Shown: positions 53,336-60,934 of the stretch, piece by piece
Position numbering within the stretch: the first letter of the stretch is position 1
Layout of the letters: each line of letters begins with the position of its first letter
Assembly (NCBI GenBank): GCA_963711465.1
Contig: CAVQEG010000002.1
Coordinates: 730,878 to 794,877, forward strand
Direction: 5' to 3'
DNA length: 64,000 nt
Source of the DNA: CAVQEG01 sp963711465
GTDB lineage: Bacteria; Bacteroidota; Ignavibacteria; OLB7
Position numbers and translations under genes: made by a program
Notes under the pieces: generated by a model
Database searches by the model: none
Told to the model about the DNA's origin: nothing
What the model saw: only the letters and a program-made list of their open reading frames with translations

Positions 53336-56300
53336 GAGAGGGTTCCGAATCAGATGAGTCACCGTCGGCAGCCCGCTCGTCGATCCGCGCAAGCAGCGCC
53401 GTGGCATTGGACAACGCTTCCGACTGCGAGAGTTCGGCGCCGATCACAATGCACTCCTCGGCCAGCTCGCGCGCCGTACGCAGCGCCGGGGAGATCCACG
53501 AGTCGGGCTCGGCGTCCGGAACGAACCCCGGCAGATACTCCGGCATTGCTCCACCGGCACGGGCCAGCGTCAGCAGTACTTCCGCGGTTCCCTGCAGCCA
53601 GTAGGTCAACCCGTAGCGGAAGCCGATGGCACGGTGTTCCTCCAATGCGTCACGGTAGCAGCCGAGCGCCCGCTCGTATTCCGCTCGCTCGGAATACACC
53701 ATACCGCAGTTGCCGACGGCGATACCGATGTCCCGGGGATTACGGAGCTCCCTCGCAATGCGCTCCTGCTCCCGGTAGCACTCGAGGGCCTCGGAGAATT
53801 CCCCGCGACCGAAGTGCAGCGTGCCCTGGTTGCCGACGGCTCCTGAAATGTTCCGAAGGTCACCGAGACCACGAGCGATCTGCTCCTGCTCTCGATAGCA
53901 TTCCAGCGCCTCGCCGAGCTCTTCGAGACGCCAGTGCGCGATGCCTCGGTTGCCGACGGCCATGGCGATGCGGGGCCGATCGCCAAGCGACCGGGCGATC
54001 CGTTCCTGTTCTCGAAAGCACTCCAGCGCCTCGGAGTGCTGGCCGATCGCTGAATGCACGTTGCCACGATTGCCGACGGCGATGGCGATGTTCTGGCGAT
54101 CGCCGAGCGACCTGGTGATCTGTTCGGATTCTCGAAAGCATTCCAACGCCTTCTCGTATTCACCGTGTTCGTAGTACACGACTGCACGGGCGCCGATCGC
54201 TGCTGCAATGTTTCCCAGGTCACCAAGATCGCGGACGATCCGTTCCTGCTCCCGATAGCATTCGAGCGCTTCTTCGTACTCGCCGCGATCCTTGTGCACG
54301 ACGCCGCGATTGCTCACCGCACGGGCAATGTGCGATCCATCGCCGCATTCCCGCGCGATCGCTTCGGCCTGCCGCACGAGCGACTCGGCTTCATCCATCC
54401 GACCCTGATTTCGGGCCAGCGAGGACAGCCACGACAGCACCGCCGACTCCCCGAGTCGGTCACCGGTCGATCGCTGCAATTCCAGTCGCTCGCGTTGAAG
54501 TGCCTCGGCCTCGGACCAGTTGCCGATCACCTCATGCAGCTGCGTCACGCCAGTCACGACCGACAGACGCCGCGTCACATCGAAGGATTGCGGGGCACTC
54601 CACGACGCCAGCCCGCTCCGGTAGGCATCAGCCACTCGCTCGCGATCGCATTCGGACCAGAGCCGAAGCACCGTATCGCGTTCGCCACCATTCCACAGCA
54701 CCTCGAACCTCGGGACCTCCGCAATCATCTGCTCGAGGCGTTCCCGCTCATCGAGCATCTCCAGCGCGTGGAGCAACTGCAGCGTCGTGTGAAGCGTTGG
54801 CGCCTGCTCGGCGAAGTACCTGGCCAGTCGCTCGTGCCACGCGCGACGGGTCGCAGCATCGGACAGATACCGCTTCTCCACGGCCCGCCGAAGGTAGTCA
54901 TGAAAGAAGCTCAGCAGCCCGTCCCGGTGAAGCAGATGGTAATCGAGCGCGAACAACAGCCGCGACAGTTCCAACCGACGCATGCCCGTCAGCTCCAGCA
55001 GCTCCTCCTCGATCAAGCCCGCACGCGACGACCCGATCAGACTCAACAGGTCGCCAACGACCGCCTCGCCGTAGTCTCGCTCGATGCGTTCGAGCACGAG
55101 GTCGAACACGTCCATCAGGTCGCCGGCCCGTGTATAGCGTTCGATCACGTCGTCGAGCGACTCGTGCTCGCCGTGAAGCCGCAGCTCCTCGGCAACGACC
55201 CGCAGATACAACGGTGAACGGGCCTTGTCGTCGCCCACCAGCCGTCGCTGCTGCTCCGGACTGATTCCCTTGTGAAACTCTCCCAGATACCGAACGACGA
55301 TGCTCTGTCGAACGCGCGCGTCGTCCAGCGGACCCACCGACAGTTCCGACCACTGCCTGGATTCCAACCGCTCGGCCGCATCGCCCGGTGTCGTCGAGAT
55401 CACCAGCTTCACACCAGGCGGGACGGTCTCCGGCAGCCAGTTCATCAGTCTGCCCGATGCATCCAGTTGATTTACGGCATCGACAACGATCAGCACGGAA
55501 ATCTTGTCCCGGACCATCAGGTGCTCGCAGCGATAGAGCCAGTTGGAGAAGCTCTTCTGATACTCCTCGGCCGTCGACGGCAGCTCGTCTTCGATGTCGA
55601 ATCGATCGCGAATGGACTCGACGACATGTCGCATTACCGAGATCGCCGTTCCGCTGGTCTGCGACGCGCCGAGGTAGTGGGCGACGACAAACGAACCCGG
55701 ATTCTTCCTGCGGTAGTATTCGACCAGATAGGCCACCAGCGAGCTCTTGCCGAGGCCCGATTCGCCGACGATGACCAGGGGTCGATCACCCGACGTAGTC
55801 CAGGTGGTGAACTCCTTCAGGTAGGTTGGATTGGGGATATACGCACGGGTCCGACTCGCGGCGAACGCCGCGTGGGCGCGCCGCTCCAGTTCCAGTTCGC
55901 TCGGTGGCGCGGCGTCCGGCCAGGTCGCCTCGATCATCGCAACCAGGTCGGCGCGCACCAGATCACCAAGCTCGTCGACGTCCGCGAATTCGCGGTACCG
56001 TCGGCCCGTTGCACGCGCGCGTTCGATCAGCGAGCCGAGTCGGTCGGGATCGTCGGACGCGGTGAGATCGCCGCTGCGGTGGTAGAAGAGGGCGCACCGT
56101 CCGTCGACATCCGGCGCGTTGAACACACCGTGCATGAATTCCATCTCCGTGACGCTGGCACCCTCGACGGACTGCTCTTCGACGAACGGATACTTCGCAA
56201 GCAGGTCCGGATCGGTCAGGATATCGTGCAGCTCCGGCACCCATCCGTACCGGTTGCCGATGATGCCGATGAAATACGGCCGGCACTTGTCGACTTCTTC

Positions 56301-56504
56301 GAGGCAGGTGCGGATGGTGCGTCCGAGACTTGCTTCCTCCTCGGTCAGTCCCCACCGCAGATCGACTTCCGTGAACGTCACGCCGCGCTGGCGGCAGAGC
56401 GCGCGGATCTCCGGGAAGATTTTCTTCACCAGATGCTCCCGCTCCTCCTGCAGATCGCGGAAGGTGCTCGAGATGAACACGCGGAGTTCGTTCGATGTCG
56501 TCAT
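53322..56504 (-). CDS. DUF4062-NACHT-TPR STAND protein, 1060 aa, first gene of the operon
   Basis: The start at 56504 (MTTSNELRVF) has GAGG 7 nt upstream. About 190 further open codons upstream are low-complexity and unlike the family. DUF4062 is at residues ~5-125 (DLRWGLTEEEASLGRTIRTC, FIGIIGNRYGWVP, ASVTEMEFMHGVF). Walker A GESGLGKS is at 247-254; Walker B reads VLIVVDAVNQL. SPLYLRVVAEELRLHGEHES and LSFFHDYLRRAVEKRYL follow. The linker includes LQLLHALEMLDERERLEQMI. There are seven 40-residue repeats (RGVVHKDRGEYEEALECYRE), then the cap EEHRAIGFRYGLTYWLQGT. Unlike its neighbours it ends soon after the cap. Its ATPase is the most diverged of the fused four. Confidence 0.87.
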   Translation of the reverse strand: MTTSNELRVFISSTFRDLQEEREHLVKKIFPEIRALCRQRGVTFTEVDLRWGLTEEEASLGRTIRTCLEEVDKCRPYFIGIIGNRYGWVPELHDILTDPDLLAKYPFVEEQSVEGASVTEMEFMHGVFNAPDVDGRCALFYHRSGDLTASDDPDRLGSLIERARATGRRYREFADVDELGDLVRADLVAMIEATWPDAAPPSELELERRAHAAFAASRTRAYIPNPTYLKEFTTWTTSGDRPLVIVGESGLGKSSLVAYLVEYYRRKNPGSFVVAHYLGASQTSGTAISVMRHVVESIRDRFDIEDELPSTAEEYQKSFSNWLYRCEHLMVRDKISVLIVVDAVNQLDASGRLMNWLPETVPPGVKLVISTTPGDAAERLESRQWSELSVGPLDDARVRQSIVVRYLGEFHKGISPEQQRRLVGDDKARSPLYLRVVAEELRLHGEHESLDDVIERYTRAGDLMDVFDLVLERIERDYGEAVVGDLLSLIGSSRAGLIEEELLELTGMRRLELSRLLFALDYHLLHRDGLLSFFHDYLRRAVEKRYLSDAATRRAWHERLARYFAEQAPTLHTTLQLLHALEMLDERERLEQMIAEVPRFEVLWNGGERDTVLRLWSECDRERVADAYRSGLASWSAPQSFDVTRRLSVVTGVTQLHEVIGNWSEAEALQRERLELQRSTGDRLGESAVLSWLSSLARNQGRMDEAESLVRQAEAIARECGDGSHIARAVSNRGVVHKDRGEYEEALECYREQERIVRDLGDLGNIAAAIGARAVVYYEHGEYEKALECFRESEQITRSLGDRQNIAIAVGNRGNVHSAIGQHSEALECFREQERIARSLGDRPRIAMAVGNRGIAHWRLEELGEALECYREQEQIARGLGDLRNISGAVGNQGTLHFGRGEFSEALECYREQERIARELRNPRDIGIAVGNCGMVYSERAEYERALGCYRDALEEHRAIGFRYGLTYWLQGTAEVLLTLARAGGAMPEYLPGFVPDAEPDSWISPALRTARELAEECIVIGAELSQSEALSNATALLARIDERAADGDSSDSEPSHVAD

Positions 56505-56607
56505 GTGTCGCCTCGCGGGAACGGCGTGCACGAAATATCGTCCCCGTGCAACGGGTTCGATCAGAATGACGTGACGTGGGGGCGGCCGGCCTGGGGTGGG
56601 AATCGGA

Positions 56608-56615
56608 TGAATATA
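56608..56615 (-). promoter_or_regulatory. Putative -7 element of the three-gene STAND operon
   Basis: The minus strand reads CCTATATTCATCC, 104 nt before the ATG at 56504 and in the divergent gap to the lipoprotein gene. The CCTATATTC core is shared with the split-pair promoter candidate at 38786-38793. Confidence 0.4.
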
Positions 56616-56766
56616 GGCAGAGCCACGCCGTGCGACTGCCGAACCAGCAGCGCAGCTGAACTGCACGAATTCGATAGCTTCGCCGCGGGCGCAGAATTCA
56701 ATGCGCCCGAATCCACCCGTCTCGCCCCCCGCTCGTCTTCCCCGTTCAACCGCTCCGGAGTTCATC

Positions 56767-57975
56767 ATGCCCTTTCTGCGATCGACCACCGCACCCTCTT
56801 CCGACATCATCCACTCGTACTCGCCATCTGCCGTTCGTCGGAACACCCGAACCCGGCGCCGATCGCACACGGCCTTCGCCGCTGTCGCGCTTCTCGCCTG
56901 CCTTCTCATGCAGAGCTGCGGATCGACCGCGGAATTCAAGTGGACCGACGCAACGGTCTGCGGCGACACCGCCGATGTGGTCCGCACGGCTGCGGACGAC
57001 GCCGACGCCCCTGTGCTGTGCCGAAGCTCGCTTTCCGCGCCGTACGTGGGCATCGTCGTCGACTGCAACTGCAAAACCAACAACAAGTACGCGAGCTCGG
57101 CGTTCTACCAGACGCTGCACGGCGCCGGCAGCTACGCCTGGGTACGCCCCGATGACGACTGCACGGTTCCCGAATCGGCCGTCGATTATGCTCCGACCGA
57201 GGACAGTACCCGACGCGTGATCTGTCGACCTGCTGGCGACGGATCCGGACCGATCGGGTACGTGGATGTGGTCGACGGCACGATCCAGGACTGCGGGTGC
57301 CAGCTCCCCTACTGGGGACGCGTCGAACGCAGCACGGACTTCGAAATCCTCACCGCCTCGGTCGACGCCAGGCCGTTTCCCTACGACGATGTGCTGCCGA
57401 TCAACAAGAGCGACAAGATCCTCGTACGCAACGGCGCGCTCTACGGCGTCCTCTCCGGAGATCTCCAGCCGATTCTCCCGTGCGAATACCTCATTCCGGA
57501 AATTCCATTCGACGGAGCGGTGCTCTATCGCGAGGACCAACAGATCCTCGCGGCCCACGACGGGAAATGGGGAACGGTCGACATCAGCGGAAGCGTCGGC
57601 CTTCCGTTCGAATACGACTACGCGATCAAACATGGCGACGGGTATTATGCGCAACGCGACGGAAGCATCCTGGTCCTCGATTCGAACGGAACGGTGGTGA
57701 CTACGATCGCCTATCCGCACCTGCTCGGACAGTTCGGTGACGTCCTGTTCGTCAGCTCCAACGGACGAGATGTCGAACTGTACCGAACGGACGGCAAGCC
57801 CATTGATCGCAAAAAAATCTACCGACAGATTCTCTATCTCAACGGGAAATACGGCGTGTACGACGTGAAGTCGGATACGTGGACGATTCCTCCCGACTAT
57901 GACCGGATCGAATGGAAGGCCGGGTTCAATATGGTGCGTGACGGTGTGGAGACGAGGGCCGACATCGAGCGGTGA
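56767..57975 (+). CDS. Lipoprotein with WG-repeat-like C-terminal half
   Basis: A 402-aa protein. The start at 56767 has GGAG about 7 nt upstream; the open 22 codons before it are Pro/Arg-rich and unlikely. A hydrophobic segment AVALLACLLMQSCGS gives a probable lipoprotein cysteine (a loose lipobox, as usual in Bacteroidota). Residues about 65-190 are Cys-rich (VCGDT, VVDCNCKTNNKYASS, IQDCGCQLPYW). The second half has repeats like WG-repeat proteins (LVRNGALYGVLSGDLQPILP, HDGKWGTVDISGSVGLPFEY, NGKYGVYDV). The likely location is the outer membrane or periplasm. Function unknown. It is divergent from the STAND operon. Confidence 0.75.
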   Translation: MPFLRSTTAPSSDIIHSYSPSAVRRNTRTRRRSHTAFAAVALLACLLMQSCGSTAEFKWTDATVCGDTADVVRTAADDADAPVLCRSSLSAPYVGIVVDCNCKTNNKYASSAFYQTLHGAGSYAWVRPDDDCTVPESAVDYAPTEDSTRRVICRPAGDGSGPIGYVDVVDGTIQDCGCQLPYWGRVERSTDFEILTASVDARPFPYDDVLPINKSDKILVRNGALYGVLSGDLQPILPCEYLIPEIPFDGAVLYREDQQILAAHDGKWGTVDISGSVGLPFEYDYAIKHGDGYYAQRDGSILVLDSNGTVVTTIAYPHLLGQFGDVLFVSSNGRDVELYRTDGKPIDRKKIYRQILYLNGKYGVYDVKSDTWTIPPDYDRIEWKAGFNMVRDGVETRADIER

Positions 57976-58129
57976 GCGTGTCGTCGCCATCGACCGGTCC
58001 ACGATCGGGTGACGCCGGTGTGCCCGTCTCCTGCGTTTGCCTGTACCGATATGGCGTCGATGCGCGGTCCGCTTCCCGCCACGAAACGCCGCACGTCCCG
58101 CTGACACCATCCCACTGGAGCAACAACGG

Positions 58130-58393
58130 ATGCAATCCCTTCGATATTCGATCAACATCACGCTCGACGGATGCTGCGATCACCGGGCCGGTATTCCTGA
58201 CGCGGACACGCACCACCACGCGATGGAAAATATCGCCGCGGCCGACCGTCTGCTTTTCGGTCGGATCACCTATGAAATGATGGAATCGGCGTGGCGGCCG
58301 TCGGCGGAAACGGGCGCGATCGATGGCCACCTCTACGCGAACACTGATCCCACGTTGCCATTCCACCTGAACATTTCTTTTGAAATTCAATAA
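58130..58393 (+). pseudogene. Truncated dihydrofolate-reductase/RibD-C-like gene
   Basis: It starts at the ATG at 58130 (GGAG 9 nt upstream) and encodes MQSLRYSINITLDGCCDHRA, then NIAAADRLLFGRITYEMMES. These are typical N-terminal features of the bacterial DHFR-like family (Y-S-I-x-x-T-L-D-G and A-D-x-L-L-F-G-R-x-T-Y). The family is normally around 180 residues or more. Here the match stops at about residue 60 and the frame ends at residue 87 in unrelated sequence. It is thus a 5' fragment without most of the fold. The junction lies near 58325. Confidence 0.7.
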
Positions 58394-58827
58394 CAACCCT
58401 TGACATCCCCCCCCAACATTTCATTACATTCGTCGCGCAATTCGAATCACCCGCTATTCAGGGCATCCCGGTCGTGAACCGGATGAGCGAGTGTCAGCAT
58501 CGCTTACAGCTCACCATACGTGAGCATTGGGATAGCCGAGCGTCCATGCCACAGTGGTTACGCATCTTCTGCTGACTATCCACCGACCGATACGTCTTCC
58601 GTTTCTGTTTCGATCACGAGGGTTGTATCCCTCGTCGAGTCATCGCTGTTCGATATCCCCATTCAGCTTTGTGCTGAACTGATGCGGCGGCTACGGTTGT
58701 CGTTGTCCGAACACCGGTATGTACGTAGCAGCCGTAATTGCGGTTTGCCTCGTACTGGTTGCCAGTGGGCAATGCCATTCATTCGGCGATCTCTGACGAT
58801 ATCACGTTCCACTATCCAGGCACCACA
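58394..58827. other. Long leader region before the Cys-rich surface protein
   Basis: This 434-bp region has no convincing gene. It starts with a promoter-like stretch (58400-58430). Small perfect hairpins follow: CCGGT/ACCGG (58468-58482) and GCTCAC/GTGAGC (58509-58525). If the promoter is real, the downstream gene has a leader of about 390 nt, long enough for RNA-level control, but no known riboswitch was recognised. Confidence 0.4.
58400..58432 (+). promoter_or_regulatory. Putative promoter of the Cys-rich surface protein gene
   Basis: TTGACA at 58400-58405 is followed 19 bp later by TACATTCG (58425-58432), one mismatch from TAnnTTTG. Both sigma70-like and Bacteroidota-like readings fit. 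It lies just past the truncated DHFR-like fragment. Confidence 0.4.
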
Positions 58828-60864
58828 ATGAAAACCTCAAAAACATGGGGAACCGATCACCATCGCCTCCTACGGTCTTGGGTACGCTACAGTCTCAGGT
58901 ACGGCATAGTGCTCGCAGGTATCATGTCGATGCTCCTTTCGTCGGCCGCCGCTCAGCCGTGCAGTTGTGCCGGCGACTTCGACGTCCTCACCAATTGCAT
59001 TGAGACGCGGGTTACTCGCACGGACGACACGTCGAACAAAACCTGCTACGAAGTAATCGTGTACAATCATCAGTTCAGCTCGAACTCGAGTCTCTGCATT
59101 ACCTACGATCAGACGCAGTACGTTACGTTCGAACTGGTTCACCCGGACTGCTTCCCGGGCCAGCTGCAGATTTTTCCCAGCGATGGATACTACGATGGCT
59201 GGATGTACATCGATCCGGCAACGAACACGTGGTATCCCTACTACGATGACACGACGGGTCACCCGAGGAAGATCACGTTTATGCTGACACCGGACACCGT
59301 CAATGGCAAGGCGCAGCCCGCGTACTTCAGGCAGTGCGACGTCGATACGTTCTATGTGTGCTTCGACTGCATTTCCGCGACGGAGGACTCCCTGATGCGC
59401 GATCCCAACTGTGAAGCCGTCCCTCCGGCCTCACCCGGCTTCCCAAACGTGCCCGCTTCGGTCTGGCCGGATGCCTGCCCGCCCGTTTGTTACGACCCCA
59501 GCGACCCCGATCAGTCTCTTGCCTCGCTGATGGACATGCGCGTGTACTTCAGCGATGCGAGCGGGAACAACCTGTGCACCAACGAAAGCGGGCCGACCGG
59601 CCGAACGTACGATTCGCTCAGGGTGGAGCCCCAGATCTGCGATTTCTCGGGCTGCCGGGATAGCTGTACGCGATACTACACATCATGCAATTCCTGGTCG
59701 ATCACGTGGGGGTGCGATTACGCGGATGTCGTCGTGGTGAACGACCATGCACGCCCATCGTGCGATCCAGTCTACAGCTTCGAATTGGACTTCTATCCCG
59801 ATGGACTGAAGTTGTGTCGGAAGGATCCGCCTCCACCGTTCCGGAACTGGATCGTGACCTATGATAGTGTGACGGGGCGGTTACGCTACGACGCCCCGGC
59901 AGGAAGCCCGGGCCTCCTTTCCTGCGACTCCTTCAAGGTTCGCGTTCCGTTCTGTTGTGGCGACACGAACTATGTCGGCGTCGGGATCAGCGACGGGCGG
60001 TGCGGGCCCGACCACTTCGCCTGCGTCGATGAGGAGGCGCCGTACGACAGCTGCTACTACTACCCCGGCTCCGACGATCTCTACGACGGCACGAACACGC
60101 TGCTGGCGAGCAATCCGGGCTGTGGCAACTGCTTCTATGGCGGTCACGACTACGCCCGCTGGATCACGGGCAACGACGTGGTCGGCCCGAAGGACACGTG
60201 CGATACGCTGATCATCTACAACCGCAACCAGACCGGAGACTGTGGCAACTCGCCGACGGGGAACCGGGCGTGGACCAGTATTGTCCTCGACAGCGTGCCG
60301 AGCGGGTGCACTCCGGTCGTGTTGGGCTGGGGAGCGCCGTTCAACTCCGGCCTAAATCAGTGGACACTAACACCTCCCGCTGGTCCGCGCCCTCCGTGCG
60401 ACTCAGTTGCCATTGTCTTCTGCTGCGGCTACACACCTCCAAGGGTCCGCTGGGAGACCCGGGACGGCTCCGGTACGATTGACATCGACTCCGTCAACGG
60501 CGCGACGTGGGAGGGCGCATCCTACCGCATCGCTGCGCCACCGACGGTTTCCGGCGACCACGAAGCGCCGGCAAGTGGCGCAAAACTCGCGGGGTTCGAG
60601 CTCGGCACCGTCGCACCGAATCCTTCAAGCGGTGGTGTCGTCATCCCGCTCTCAGTGGGCGCGTTGGCATCCGGCGACGGTGCTGCGTACATCCAGGTCT
60701 TCGCAGCCGATGGGCGGATGGTCGCACAGATGCGACAGAACGTCCATGGCAGCTCGGTCGCCACCATTGCGATCGATGCCTCGTCGTGGCCGAACGGTAG
60801 CTACCTTGTACGAGTCGTCATTGACGGTCACGAGCTGTCGACTTCCTTCATGCTCAGCAGATAA
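58828..60864 (+). CDS. Cysteine-rich secreted protein with T9SS sorting domain
   Basis: A 678-aa protein. The ATG at 58828 (MKTSKTWGTDHHRLLRSW) begins a long-n-region signal peptide ending near LSSAAAQ; the 30 open codons upstream do not look like protein. The mature part is unusually rich in cysteine, often paired (PCSCAGDFDVLTNC, FRQCDVDTFYVCFDC, RVPFCCGDTNY, IVFCCGYTPP). It suggests repeated disulfide-bonded beta domains, each opening with a C-D-S/T hydrophobic strand. The C-terminus is a sorting domain (GTVAPNPSSGGVVIPL, DGRMVAQMRQ, NGSYLVRVV). Cell-surface structural or binding role, not further assignable. Confidence 0.82.
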   Translation: MKTSKTWGTDHHRLLRSWVRYSLRYGIVLAGIMSMLLSSAAAQPCSCAGDFDVLTNCIETRVTRTDDTSNKTCYEVIVYNHQFSSNSSLCITYDQTQYVTFELVHPDCFPGQLQIFPSDGYYDGWMYIDPATNTWYPYYDDTTGHPRKITFMLTPDTVNGKAQPAYFRQCDVDTFYVCFDCISATEDSLMRDPNCEAVPPASPGFPNVPASVWPDACPPVCYDPSDPDQSLASLMDMRVYFSDASGNNLCTNESGPTGRTYDSLRVEPQICDFSGCRDSCTRYYTSCNSWSITWGCDYADVVVVNDHARPSCDPVYSFELDFYPDGLKLCRKDPPPPFRNWIVTYDSVTGRLRYDAPAGSPGLLSCDSFKVRVPFCCGDTNYVGVGISDGRCGPDHFACVDEEAPYDSCYYYPGSDDLYDGTNTLLASNPGCGNCFYGGHDYARWITGNDVVGPKDTCDTLIIYNRNQTGDCGNSPTGNRAWTSIVLDSVPSGCTPVVLGWGAPFNSGLNQWTLTPPAGPRPPCDSVAIVFCCGYTPPRVRWETRDGSGTIDIDSVNGATWEGASYRIAAPPTVSGDHEAPASGAKLAGFELGTVAPNPSSGGVVIPLSVGALASGDGAAYIQVFAADGRMVAQMRQNVHGSSVATIAIDASSWPNGSYLVRVVIDGHELSTSFMLSR

Positions 60865-60872
60865 ATTGCGCT

Positions 60873-60917
60873 GATCGGGTGGAGCTGGTGCGGACGAGAA
60901 GCCAGCTCCACCCGATC
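60873..60917 (+). terminator. Perfect 16-bp hairpin between two surface-protein genes
   Basis: GATCGGGTGGAGCTGG (60873-60888) and its exact complement (60902-60917) flank a 13-nt loop. It begins 8 nt after the stop at 60864 and ends 17 nt before the next ATG at 60935. Only a short GATTCTT follows, not a T-run. It is likely a terminator or attenuator controlling read-through. Confidence 0.65.
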
Positions 60918-60934
60918 GATTCTTGGGGCGTCCC

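Noticed and set aside
42487..54118. Several plus-strand frames of 660-1070 codons opposite the STAND cluster
   Set aside because: They mirror the 120-bp repeat structure of the sense genes and show repeated Arg/His/Ala-rich text; no domains or start signals.
36100..56000. CRISPR-like regular repeats
   Set aside because: The regularity is the 120-bp coding period of 40-residue TPR units, degenerate and in frame, with no spacer pattern or cas genes.
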